A DNA stretch of 64,000 nucleotides from Methanoplanus sp. FWC-SCC4 (GTDB lineage: Archaea; Halobacteriota; Methanomicrobia; Methanomicrobiales; Methanomicrobiaceae). Below, piece after piece: positions 7,639 through 16,596 of the stretch. Position numbers and translations under genes: made by a program. The notes beneath the pieces were generated by a model. The model made no database searches. It saw only the letters and a program-made list of their open reading frames with translations, and was not told where the DNA came from. Numbering within the stretch: the stretch's first letter is position 1; each line of letters begins with the position of its first letter. Where the stretch lies: assembly GCF_032878975.1 (NCBI RefSeq), contig NZ_CP043875.1, forward strand, positions 1,542,370 through 1,606,369. Direction: 5' to 3'.

Positions 7639-9816
7639 ATGAACAAATCATTAAACATCGAAAAACTTGGAAATGTATTAAATGGTAACTACACCATCAG
7701 ATTCGACGAAAATACCGAAGAGGAAGATCGCATCCTCTTTAAAACACTCAACACATTACTCGACAGACTCGAAGAACAGGAAAGGGTTGCAAAAAGATCA
7801 CAGACAGTTATCTCAAAAAGCCCAATCCCTATGCTTATTTTTGACAGCAATTTCAATGTCACAGATGCCAATCCCGCATTTTTCAGCCAGACCGGATATA
7901 CAAGGGATTATCTTATCGGAACAAATGCAAGCAGTTTCAAACTCACAAATGTCGAAGGTGATTCATTCCGTCAGGTAAAAGAGACGAAAAAAACCGGAAG
8001 CGCCAGAATGAATTTTGAAATTCCTCTTGGTGTGAAGATATACGAAAGGCATCTTATACCCTACCTTGATGAAGAAGGAAAAACCAGAGGGTATTTCGGA
8101 ATTTATTTTGACATAACAGAGGTTGAATCACAAAAACAGAAAGCAGAAAAACTCCGGCTTTTATCGAATTATTATGAGAACAACCTAAACTCCGCCATCA
8201 CCACATTAAACTCAGTATCAGCCGGAGAAATAAATACCCAAATTAAGAAACCAAAAGCAGATGAAAATTTTCCAAATGCATCCGAGTACTTCACTGCCCT
8301 TTATGCGGGCATTGAAAATATCCGAAGAGATTATGAAGTAATCCCGGACATTGCTGATCTTATGGCAAGAGTTGCCACCAATGACTACACTAAAAAGCTG
8401 ACCGGAAACTACACAGGAGGCCTCAAAGATATTGCCGATTCCGCCAATATGATGGTAGATCATATGGTTCTCATCCAGGAGACAGTTGAAGATCTTGCTG
8501 TGGGAGATTTAAGCAAACTCGAAATTTTCAGAAAAATAAAGAAGGAATCTGAAAACGACAGAATCGTGCCGGGATTCACAAGACTAATGGAAAACCTGAT
8601 AGTAATTGTGGATGAAGCAGAATATCTTTCTAACGCAGCCAAAACAGGAAATCTAAGTGCACAAGCAGACATGAACAAATTTAGCGGAGAATACAGGAGA
8701 ATTGTTGAATCTTTCGTAGAACTGGCAAGAGCCCTCCTGATCCCCCTGAATGAAGCCAGAAGAATGGCTGACGGACTTTCCAAAGGCGATTATACAACAA
8801 GGTTTAATGAGAATATTCATGTTGAAAATGACCTGCTGGACTTTAAAAATGAGCTGAATGCTATTGCAACCGAAGGAACGGAGATGATCAAAAAGATAAA
8901 AACAATCTCCACAAATGTCAATTCAAGTTCAGTTGAAGTCGCAACAGGCGCCGGAGAGATTTCAAAGGCAGTAGAACAGGTTGCATTAAACAGCCAGCAG
9001 GGTGCAAACCTGACAAACAAACTTCTCTCGGAAATAGAAGGAGTATCAAGACAGATTGCAGACTTCTCTGCCGCCAACGAAGAGATTGCAGGCAGTTCAC
9101 AGCATGTTCTTGCAGGAGCTCTTGAAGTTGTTAAAAACGGTGAAGAGGCCCAGGAGCTTGGAAAGAATACAACCGGCAGTATGGCTTCAGTAAAGGACAT
9201 TACAGCAAAAAGTGTCGAGGAGATAGACGAACTCAATATTCAGATGCAGGAGATCAACAATATCGTTAAACTCATCACCGAAATTACAAACCAGATTAAT
9301 CTGCTGGCACTAAACGCTGCAATCGAAGCCGCAAGAGCAGGAGAACACGGAAGAGGATTTGCAGTTGTTGCAGGCGAAGTCAAAAACCTTGCAGTCGAAG
9401 CCAGAAGTGCAACAAACCATATAGACGAAGTTATTGAGAGAGTCAAACTAAGCAGTCAGAACACCGCAAAGGCAATCAGCAGTGCACACAACGAGGTGAA
9501 CAAAAGTGTTGAAGATGTTGAAAAAACAATAGATGCACTAAACAGGATAGTAGAAGGTACAAACGCGGCAACCGAGGCAATCGGCGAAATCACAAAGACT
9601 CTTGAAGATCAGGCAAATATTGCAACAAATGTTGTCCAGGCAGCAGATGCCGGAACAGAACTTACCATGCAGGTTCAGTCACAGGCAGAAGAGCTTGCGG
9701 CACTGGCAGAAGAGGCCAGTTCATCAACTGAAGAAATTACAAGTGCAATACACGAAGTCAGTATGATGACAAAGGAGCTTGAGGATTCAACCAATGCGTT
9801 TAAAATAGAGGGATAA
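7639..9816 (+). CDS. Soluble methyl-accepting chemotaxis protein (PAS, HAMP-like repeats, signalling domain)
   Basis: The 725-residue receptor has no membrane segment and so is cytoplasmic. The order is a PAS domain (~45-165, PIPMLIFDSNFNVTDANPAF), a stretch of HAMP-like modules (~220-430, with recurring GDLSKLE, GNLSAQAD and GDYTTRFNENI elements) and the coiled-coil signalling hairpin (~460-725) with the conserved tip [19 protein letters not shown]. It would sense an internal signal through PAS and control a CheA kinase through CheW. The cheW gene starts three bases after the stop. An in-frame stop just upstream makes ATG 7639 the first possible Met. Confidence 0.9.
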   Translation: MNKSLNIEKLGNVLNGNYTIRFDENTEEEDRILFKTLNTLLDRLEEQERVAKRSQTVISKSPIPMLIFDSNFNVTDANPAFFSQTGYTRDYLIGTNASSFKLTNVEGDSFRQVKETKKTGSARMNFEIPLGVKIYERHLIPYLDEEGKTRGYFGIYFDITEVESQKQKAEKLRLLSNYYENNLNSAITTLNSVSAGEINTQIKKPKADENFPNASEYFTALYAGIENIRRDYEVIPDIADLMARVATNDYTKKLTGNYTGGLKDIADSANMMVDHMVLIQETVEDLAVGDLSKLEIFRKIKKESENDRIVPGFTRLMENLIVIVDEAEYLSNAAKTGNLSAQADMNKFSGEYRRIVESFVELARALLIPLNEARRMADGLSKGDYTTRFNENIHVENDLLDFKNELNAIATEGTEMIKKIKTISTNVNSSSVEVATGAGEISKAVEQVALNSQQGANLTNKLLSEIEGVSRQIADFSAANEEIAGSSQHVLAGALEVVKNGEEAQELGKNTTGSMASVKDITAKSVEEIDELNIQMQEINNIVKLITEITNQINLLALNAAIEAARAGEHGRGFAVVAGEVKNLAVEARSATNHIDEVIERVKLSSQNTAKAISSAHNEVNKSVEDVEKTIDALNRIVEGTNAATEAIGEITKTLEDQANIATNVVQAADAGTELTMQVQSQAEELAALAEEASSSTEEITSAIHEVSMMTKELEDSTNAFKIEG

Positions 9817-9819
9817 ATC

Positions 9820-10317
9820 ATGTCTGCAATCGGCGTGGTAAAATTTGAAATAGGAGGGACGCTCTACGCAATTGACATAGATCTTGCAAGAGAGATTGTC
9901 GAGATGGTCCCAATAACACCGGTTCCAGGAGTACCACAGGAAATTGAAGGAATAATAAACCTGAGAGGAGAGGTCACAAACATCTTAAATCTCAACAAAT
10001 TTCTTGGACTCTCAGATGCCAAAAACCCTGAGGAGAGAAAGATAATTGTCCTTGTTCCTGCCAGAACAGGCAATTCCAATACAGGAATTATTGTAGACAA
10101 CGTACACAGTGTCATTCAGGCTTTTGAAACTGACATTGACCCGATTGACAATATGATCTCAGAAGAGGCATATGTAAAAGGAGTAATTAAACAAATCTCA
10201 GAAGATGGTAAAAGCCAGGAACTGATTATCTGGATCGATCTGGGAAAAATTCTGGATACAATTTTATTTAACAGATCAAGAGACAATTCTGAAGAAAAAA
10301 ACACAGCATCAACCTGA
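9820..10317 (+). CDS. cheW: CheW chemotaxis adaptor
   Basis: The 165-residue CheW-fold protein opens with VVKFEIGGTLYAIDIDLAREIVE and contains the conserved IEGIINLRGEVTNILNL core. CheW couples chemoreceptors to the kinase CheA. The gene follows its receptor with a three-base gap and has GAGGG inside the receptor's last codons, so the pair is translationally linked. It is the most divergent of the three CheW copies in this window, with an extra charged tail of about 15 residues, as expected if it pairs specifically with its own receptor. Confidence 0.92.
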   Translation: MSAIGVVKFEIGGTLYAIDIDLAREIVEMVPITPVPGVPQEIEGIINLRGEVTNILNLNKFLGLSDAKNPEERKIIVLVPARTGNSNTGIIVDNVHSVIQAFETDIDPIDNMISEEAYVKGVIKQISEDGKSQELIIWIDLGKILDTILFNRSRDNSEEKNTAST

Positions 10318-10500
10318 AAAAATATCATAAAAAACCAACTTAAATTTTTTTTATTCACATCTGATTTTTTAAATTCAGGGAACCGCCTATCACAGATATA
10401 ATACCTTCAAAAAATTATATCAAATAATATATTTTTACCAGTCATTAGAACACCAATAAATATTTTAACATACACTATACGAAAAAAGGAGGTTTGTTTT

Positions 10501-11037
10501 ATGACTGAAACAAAAAAAATTCTCATTGTTATAGCACCTGTAAATTTCAGGGATGAGGAGCTTTTTGAGCCATTAAAAGTTTTTTCTGACAATCATACCC
10601 CGTATGAAATTGCTTCCACAAAAACCGGAGAAATAAAAGGAATGCTTTCGGGAACAGCCAATGCAACACTTACACTTGAGGAAGTATCCCACAAAGGATG
10701 CTGTACGGCCTACAATTCACTGCTGATTGTCGGTGGTTCGGGTTCGCCCGAATATCTCTGGAACAACAAAGGCCTGCATATGATTGTAAGGGCATTCATC
10801 AGGGAGGAAAAAACGGTGGCTGCAATATGCCTGTCCCCAGTTGTTCTGGCAAAGGCAGGAATACTAAAGGATAAAAATGCAACTGTCTGGCCCGATGAAA
10901 AAGCAATTCATGAATTGATGGCAGCCGGCGCAAAATATTCAGACAACCCGGTTGTAAAAGACGGTCTTGTAATTACGGCAGACGGACCTAAATCAGCCAC
11001 AGAGTTTGCAAAACAGATAATCAAAGCAATAATGTAA
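10501..11037 (+). CDS. DJ-1/PfpI family protein with intact nucleophile cysteine
   Basis: The 178-residue flavodoxin-like protein of the DJ-1/PfpI (class I glutamine amidotransferase-like) superfamily begins KKILIVIAPVNFRDEELFEP. It has the nucleophile-elbow motif AAICLSPVVLA with Cys near residue 110 and the YLWNN segment after VGGSGSPE. Family members act as glyoxalases/deglycases, peptidases or redox chaperones; the exact activity cannot be told. GGAGG lies nine bases before ATG 10501 and a clear hairpin terminator follows the gene. A paralogue lacking the cysteine lies at 12315. Confidence 0.85.
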   Translation: MTETKKILIVIAPVNFRDEELFEPLKVFSDNHTPYEIASTKTGEIKGMLSGTANATLTLEEVSHKGCCTAYNSLLIVGGSGSPEYLWNNKGLHMIVRAFIREEKTVAAICLSPVVLAKAGILKDKNATVWPDEKAIHELMAAGAKYSDNPVVKDGLVITADGPKSATEFAKQIIKAIM

Positions 11038-11118
11038 CTGGTTTAGAAATTATATAAAAATAGCATCGACATTTTTACCCACAAAAAATAAGCATACAGA
11101 AAACACGGGACAAAGTCA

Positions 11119-11160
11119 AAAAAGCTTTGACAATCACAGGGATTGTCAACCGCTTTTTTT
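11119..11160 (+). terminator. Strong hairpin plus T-run terminator
   Basis: TTGACAATC (11127-11135) pairs perfectly with GATTGTCAA (11141-11149) around a five-base loop. An outer AAAAAGC/GCTTTTT pairing extends the stem and a long T tract follows. It sits after the DJ-1 gene and before the convergent metallophosphoesterase gene. The outer A/T runs let it work in both directions. Confidence 0.8.
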
Positions 11161-11221
11161 ATTTTTTGGCGTTCGGAATTACATCTATTGACGTAATACC
11201 AGATAAATTATTTTGAAACAC

Positions 11222-12151
11222 TCACCCGCCCTTTAAAACCACAATCTCAGGCTGACGCATAAATCTCAGTTCAAAACCATGGATTAAAGGGTAGTTATAA
11301 GAATTCGTCCCAACACCCCTGCTGATATATGCCTTTTTTCCCTCCCCCTGAATTTCCCCAGAATACATATAATATCCAAGCCATTCTCCGGGACCGCCGA
11401 TTAACGGGAAGGAAACCTGCCCCCCGTGAGTATGTCCGCACAACATAAGATCATAATCCCAGTCAGCCATACATTCCGGTTCGTGAAGAAGCATCACAAT
11501 ATATGTCCCGGCATCCTTTGGGTAGTCTGGCACTTTTGTCATACCGGCAAGACAATCCTCAAGACCCACAAGGAGGACCCTCCCGCCACTCAGGTCAACA
11601 TAACTGTATTCATTTCTCAATACAGAAATCCCAAGCTTTTTTAGCCGTTCTGAAACCACAGATGCATATTCATAATCATTTGAACCGTCACAAAGGGCCG
11701 ATACATCATAGCCTTCGACATCCAGATTTATCATACCGGAATTATAGTATTCTCTCATAAACTCATCTCTTCCGGTTAGAGAATGATAATCGTGATTTCC
11801 CAAAACAGCGTACATGGGAGCATTTATTTTTGAGAGAAAATCCAGATATATCACAGATTCGGGATAACTTCCGATGAAATCCCCACCCATTAATACAGCA
11901 TCAGGTTCAATTTCATTTATTTTTAAAACAACTTCTTCAAGAAAATCAAGATTGCTCTCCTTTACATGCAGATCAGATATAAATACAACCTTTCCGGGAA
12001 GTCCGGAGACATATACCTCACTAACAGATATCATCCGCGGTTCTGTGAGCATGCAGAGAAAAATAAAAGCAGAGAATAGCAAAATCAGACTTATTGCTAC
12101 GCCACATAACAAAAGGCCTGAAATATTTCTTTTCCCCCCCGAAAAAACCAT
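11222..12151 (-). CDS. Membrane-anchored metallophosphoesterase (YkuE-like)
   Basis: The 309-residue protein has one N-terminal membrane anchor (residues ~11-33) and a calcineurin-like phosphoesterase domain. Its metal-binding motifs are visible in order: ISDLHVKE (~53-60), GGDFIG, LGNHDYHS and the C-terminal LCGHTHGGQ. The layout matches YkuE-type phosphoesterases, which act on lipid- or nucleotide-linked phosphates at the membrane surface. The substrate is unknown. An insertion of ~40 residues lies between the GNHD block and the conserved LVGLED strand. The gene stands alone between two DJ-1 family genes on the other strand. Confidence 0.88.
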   Translation of the reverse strand: MVFSGGKRNISGLLLCGVAISLILLFSAFIFLCMLTEPRMISVSEVYVSGLPGKVVFISDLHVKESNLDFLEEVVLKINEIEPDAVLMGGDFIGSYPESVIYLDFLSKINAPMYAVLGNHDYHSLTGRDEFMREYYNSGMINLDVEGYDVSALCDGSNDYEYASVVSERLKKLGISVLRNEYSYVDLSGGRVLLVGLEDCLAGMTKVPDYPKDAGTYIVMLLHEPECMADWDYDLMLCGHTHGGQVSFPLIGGPGEWLGYYMYSGEIQGEGKKAYISRGVGTNSYNYPLIHGFELRFMRQPEIVVLKGG

Positions 12152-12314
12152 TCTGTTAAACTTCAGGCTCCACCCATATAATAATTATCACCGGCATCCC
12201 CATCCAGACCGGGGATTGCAACAACATCATTGTCTTTAAAAAAAACACAGGAAAAATATAATACATTTCAGCCACTCTATATCCATTTACAATTTGCCGG
12301 GGGGCCAATATTTT

Positions 12315-12869
12315 ATGAAAAAAGTTAAAAAAGTGCTTATTGTTATACCGCCTGAAAAATATGAAAATGAGGAACTTTTGAATTCTCTTGCAATTTTTGA
12401 TTCCGCAGGAATTCTTTATGAGATAGCATCTCTTGAAAAAGGAGCGATAAACGGGCATCCTGTTGGGGTCGCAGAGGCAACCGAAAAACTTAATGATCTG
12501 CATAAATCCGCTACAAAGGATTACAAAGGGATATTAGTCATCGGAGGCCCTCAGTCCAGGGATTATCTGTGGAATAATGGAGAACTTCATAAAATTATCA
12601 GAAATTTTGACAAAGAAGGACTTTTAATCGGTGCCGTCTCAAATTCCGTACCGGTTCTTGCAAATGCAGATATTTTAGTCAGAAGAGAAACAGCAGCACC
12701 GGATGATCAAGAAATTATTCATCTGCTAATAAAACGTGATGCCAGATATCAGAACATGCCGGTAGTTTCAGATGAGCATGTCATAACTGCAAAAAGTACA
12801 GAATATGCATCGGAGCTTGCAAAGAGAATGGCTGAAGCAATACTGATTACTCCTGAAATTACAATATAA
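12315..12869 (+). CDS. DJ-1/PfpI family paralogue lacking the nucleophile cysteine
   Basis: The 184-residue protein is clearly paralogous to the DJ-1 protein at 10501: KKVLIVIPPEKYENEELLN, the shared YLWNN segment and the C-terminal ASELAKRMAEAI helix. At the nucleophile elbow the motif reads GAVSNSVPVLA, so the catalytic Cys is replaced by Ser. The protein is either inactive in cysteine chemistry or has a binding or regulatory role. ATG 12315 is preferred over an upstream TTG at 12294; a GGGGGG run lies ~10 bases before the ATG. Confidence 0.8.
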   Translation: MKKVKKVLIVIPPEKYENEELLNSLAIFDSAGILYEIASLEKGAINGHPVGVAEATEKLNDLHKSATKDYKGILVIGGPQSRDYLWNNGELHKIIRNFDKEGLLIGAVSNSVPVLANADILVRRETAAPDDQEIIHLLIKRDARYQNMPVVSDEHVITAKSTEYASELAKRMAEAILITPEITI

Positions 12870-13331
12870 ATCGGGATATGATAATTAAAAAGGCTGCAAA
12901 TTTGTATCATATGATAAAAAGTACCAGAATATGCCATTTAGAGAACTTATTGCAAAATCTGCACACATTATTTTTCAGACCATTATCAAAACTAATATTA
13001 TCCCGCATATTCATCCATATAACTTATACAACAAAATCCGGGTTACAGAGGCAGGATTATCCTTTCCTAATTTAAAATGTCAGTGATAATCCTTTTGGAT
13101 AAACCAATCGCCAAAGCTCCTGCCAGGATTTGAAAAATATCAGACAATGTACAATTTCTTTCAAATTAAAACCCGTAAATCCTTTTTTAAAGAAATCGCC
13201 GCGATAAAAACCATTATATAATGATCAAATCTATTCACTGTTTATCCCATCCAAAAACAAGTAACAGGGCATAGACATGATAACAAAATAGTCAGTTCAT
13301 CCATATGCCAAAACAAGTGAGGTCGATTTAA
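12870..13331. other. AT-rich intergenic region, no gene seen
   Basis: Short open frames here overlap each other on both strands and look like chance. The last ~60 bases, ending in GAGGTCGATTTAAATG, supply the ribosome binding site of the next chemoreceptor gene. TATA-like stretches occur near 13205-13220. Confidence 0.4.
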
Positions 13332-15536
13332 ATGGAAATCAAAGAGATTGATGAGATAATAAAAGCATTTTTAAGCGGAAATCAGGGAAAAAGGGTAATT
13401 GCGGAAGATCTTGATCCGCCCCTCAGGGAACTTGGTAAAACAATAAACAGCCTTATGGAAAGCCATAACTTTTTACTGCAGGCGGTTATGAAAACACCTG
13501 TGGCGATGGTGCTGTTCGATCCAAATCTGTCGGTTGTCAACGTCAATGAGGAATTAATGAGCCTTAGCGGATATTCAAGAGAAGATCTGACAAAAATGAA
13601 TATTTCGGAGTTTACAAAAACATTCGATTTACAGCGTCTCGAAGGCTACGGAGCAAAGGATGCTTTGGAAAGCAAAAAAAAGATGAAAGGCAAATTCCGG
13701 ATGACATTCCAAAACGTCAACAAAATAATTGAAGTCAATAGCATTCCCATTCTTGACGATCAGGGAAATGTTCTGAGTATCAACAGTGCTTTTATCGATA
13801 TAACTGAAATCGAAGAGAAAAAAGCATGGTATGAATCTATCCTCGATTCAATCCCTTTCCCGGTCTCGGTAACAGACCTGGACATGAACTGGGCATATTT
13901 AAACCCGGCAACCGCAACAATGGCAGGTGTTGATAAAAAGGAGGCCCTTGGAACCCAGTGCAGCAGGTGGTCTGCAAATATCTGCCAGACACAAAACTGC
14001 GGTGTCGAATGCCTGAGGAGAGGGCAGGAAACAACCTATTTTGAACAGGACGGCGGAAATTTCATGGTAAATACTGCATGGGTAAAAGATGTTGAAGGAA
14101 ATAAAGCAGGCCATGTTGAGATCATCCAGGACATCACCGCAACTACAAGGGTTTCTGAATATCTGGAACAGGAGGTTGCAAAGATTGGAGAGGATCTTGC
14201 AAAGATTGCCGCAGGTGATCCCAATCTTTCACTCAAAGTAGGAGAGGCGGACAAATATACAAAAGAAGTTAGGGAGAAGTTCGTCGAAATCTCGGATTCA
14301 ATCGCCTCTGTTCAGAATACTCTCCACTCACTATTCGGGGAGATTGAAAAACTTGTTGAAGCAGGAATTGAGGGAAAACTGGATGTTCATGCGGACAGCA
14401 AAAAATATAACGGTACTTTTGTGGATCTTGTTGAAAACCTGAACAGGCTGATGGAATCAGTCGCCCTTCCAATAAACGGTGCCATGGATGTGAGCAGCTA
14501 TTACGCAAAGGGTGATTTTACTGCAAGATTCCCGGAAAATATTTCTGTCAAAGGAGATTTTGAAACTTTTAAAAACGCTCTGAATAATATAGGAATTGCT
14601 GTTTCAGAAAACCTTGCCATTACCGGAAATACAACGAAAAATGTAGTGATTAATGCCGAAGAAGTAACCAAAGGAGCAGACGAGGTTTCAAAAGCGGTTG
14701 AAGAGGTTGCAAACAGCAGTCAGAGAGCATCAGAGCTGACAAGGGAACTCCTTGCCGCCATGGAGGATATTAATCATCAGATTGCAGATCTCTCAGCATC
14801 AAATGAAGAGATTGCAAGCACATCACAGGAGGTCTACAACGCCGCCAACCACGTCGTTGAAATTGGAAAAGAGGCACAGGGGCTTGCAAACGATACCAAC
14901 CATAAAATGGGCAATGTGGAAAGGATTGCAAAAGAGAGTGTCACTGAGATAAAAGACCTGACAGAAAAGATCAAAGAGGTCAACAATGTTGTCAAGCTTA
15001 TCAACAACATCACAGGCCAGATCAATCTGCTTGCACTTAATGCCGCAATCGAAGCTGCAAGAGCCGGCGAACACGGCAGAGGCTTTGCAGTTGTGGCAGG
15101 AGAGGTTAAGAATCTTGCAGGCGAGGCAAGAGCAGCAACCGATTCGATTGAAAAGGTCGTCTCAACAGTTCAGATAAGCAGTGAAAAAACCGCATCTGCA
15201 ATTACCGCAGCAAATGAAGAAATTATCGAGGGTGTCGGGAGTGTGAATAAAACTCTTATGGCGCTAAATACAATTATCACAAATGCAGGTCAGGTCACCA
15301 ATGATGTCGGTGAGATTACAAAGGCAATTGAGGATCAGGCAAATGTTGCCAACAATGTGGTCAATTCAACTGACAAAGGTGCGGATATGACAAGTAAAGT
15401 CCAAAAGGAGACTGAAGAACTTGCCGCACTTGCAGAGGAGGCAAGTGCTTCTGTGGAAGAAATCGGAAGCGCCATGCATGAGGTCAATATTCTGATTAAG
15501 GACCTTGAAGAAGCTAATTCAAAATTCAGATACTAA
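13332..15536 (+). CDS. Soluble methyl-accepting chemotaxis protein with two PAS domains and a Cys-rich PAS loop
   Basis: The 734-residue cytoplasmic receptor has PAS 1 (~50-165), PAS 2 (~165-285), HAMP-like modules (~290-440) and a signalling hairpin (~470-734) with the standard [19 protein letters not shown] tip. PAS 2 carries a cysteine array C-X7-C-X4-C-X3-C ([18 protein letters not shown]) shared with the paralogue at 16597, which could bind metal, Fe-S or haem, or act as a redox switch. GAGGT lies eight bases before ATG 13332. The cheW gene follows after 16 bases. No membrane segment is present, so the signal is internal. Confidence 0.9.
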   Translation: MEIKEIDEIIKAFLSGNQGKRVIAEDLDPPLRELGKTINSLMESHNFLLQAVMKTPVAMVLFDPNLSVVNVNEELMSLSGYSREDLTKMNISEFTKTFDLQRLEGYGAKDALESKKKMKGKFRMTFQNVNKIIEVNSIPILDDQGNVLSINSAFIDITEIEEKKAWYESILDSIPFPVSVTDLDMNWAYLNPATATMAGVDKKEALGTQCSRWSANICQTQNCGVECLRRGQETTYFEQDGGNFMVNTAWVKDVEGNKAGHVEIIQDITATTRVSEYLEQEVAKIGEDLAKIAAGDPNLSLKVGEADKYTKEVREKFVEISDSIASVQNTLHSLFGEIEKLVEAGIEGKLDVHADSKKYNGTFVDLVENLNRLMESVALPINGAMDVSSYYAKGDFTARFPENISVKGDFETFKNALNNIGIAVSENLAITGNTTKNVVINAEEVTKGADEVSKAVEEVANSSQRASELTRELLAAMEDINHQIADLSASNEEIASTSQEVYNAANHVVEIGKEAQGLANDTNHKMGNVERIAKESVTEIKDLTEKIKEVNNVVKLINNITGQINLLALNAAIEAARAGEHGRGFAVVAGEVKNLAGEARAATDSIEKVVSTVQISSEKTASAITAANEEIIEGVGSVNKTLMALNTIITNAGQVTNDVGEITKAIEDQANVANNVVNSTDKGADMTSKVQKETEELAALAEEASASVEEIGSAMHEVNILIKDLEEANSKFRY

Positions 15537-15552
15537 CAGGAGGTTTTTAACA

Positions 15553-16026
15553 ATGCCAACAACGGATTTGGTTCAGTTTGAGATATCGGGGATCCATTAT
15601 GCCCTCGATATCCACATTGCAAGAGAGATTGTAGAGATGATCCCAATAACCCCCGTCCCAAGAGCACCGCCCCATATTGCCGGAATTATCAATCTAAGGG
15701 GTGAGATTACAAACATTTTAAATCTGAATTACCTTATGGGACTGCCGGTTAAAGAGAATGTTTCAGGCCAGAAAATAATCGTTCTCGTACCGGAGGCAGC
15801 AGGAGGATCCAATGTAGGCCTTATTGTCGATGATGTTCAGAGTGTTTTGCAGATCTCAGAAGAGGATGTGGATCAGATGGATGAGACAATGTCTAAAGAG
15901 GCCTACGTTAAAGGAATTATCAAACTCGGAAAAGAAAAGGACGAGAAGAAAGAGCTTGTTATCTGGATAGATATTGCAAAGATTATATCTGACACCCTTG
16001 GAGAGACAGAAAAGGAAGCCAGATAA
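15553..16026 (+). CDS. cheW: CheW chemotaxis adaptor
   Basis: The 157-residue CheW protein has LVQFEISGIHYALDIHIARE and the HIAGIINLRGEITNILNL core. AGGAGG seven to eight bases before ATG 15553 sets the start; the longer open frame to 15505 merely overlaps the receptor gene. It is nearly identical along its length to the CheW at 19352, differing at scattered positions and the C-terminal tail. This points to a recent duplication of a receptor-CheW pair. Confidence 0.93.
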   Translation: MPTTDLVQFEISGIHYALDIHIAREIVEMIPITPVPRAPPHIAGIINLRGEITNILNLNYLMGLPVKENVSGQKIIVLVPEAAGGSNVGLIVDDVQSVLQISEEDVDQMDETMSKEAYVKGIIKLGKEKDEKKELVIWIDIAKIISDTLGETEKEAR

Positions 16027-16161
16027 TCTCTTTTTAAACCAATTTTTTGAAGTCTGCCCGGAAAAGATCTGCTCCGTTTATTTTGCTTAAAAAAACATGG
16101 GCAAAATGCAAATAAGAATTTTTAAGTAATCATATGGGCAAGATATTTAGGCACAATTTTT

Positions 16162-16236
16162 GCTGATATAGTGTAGCTCGGCCAATCATGCAGGACTCTC
16201 ACTCCTGTGACTGGGGTTCAAATCCCCATATCAGCA
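16162..16236 (+). tRNA. tRNA-Glu (CTC anticodon)
   Basis: A complete cloverleaf can be drawn. The acceptor stem GCTGATA pairs with TATCAGC (16229-16235) and the discriminator base is A at 16236. The D arm contains the GTGTAGCTCGGCCAATCAT pattern typical of archaeal tRNA-Glu. The anticodon stem CAGGA/TCCTG encloses the loop CTCTCAC, giving anticodon CTC. The T arm is TGGGG-TTCAAAT-CCCCA. CCA is not encoded. It lies alone between two chemoreceptor operons. Confidence 0.95.
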
Positions 16237-16596
16237 CTGTTTCTTTATTCATTCAAACAGCAATTTTAATAATTTTATCAGGAATTCAATAAAAAGGGCC
16301 ACAATAATAATTTTCAAAGACCATTATAATAAACCAAAAATTTTTACAGCACGGATTTATTTGACGCATCCATATTTTTTAAAATACAAAACATATTTGC
16401 AATATTTTTCACCCAAAATCATATATGTCGAATGAATTTATCTCGTTTTTAAAAAAATGAAATAATATTTCGTAAATTGTAGTAGCAGAATAATATCATA
16501 TAAATATGTAAAAAATCAAAAAAATGATGCAATTATTTATGATATGCATAATAGATATAACGGTGAGCATATCTCTTTTGCAGAAGGAATGAAAAA
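16237..16596. other. AT-rich intergenic region, no gene seen
   Basis: About 360 bases of very AT-rich DNA between the tRNA and the next chemoreceptor gene. It probably holds that gene's promoter (TATA-like AATATCATATAAATATG near 16491-16507). No coding signal is seen. Confidence 0.4.

Noticed and set aside
12156-12503. Minus-strand frame covering the start of the second DJ-1 gene
   Set aside because: Antisense shadow without a ribosome binding site; the DJ-1 gene is clearly homologous to its paralogue.
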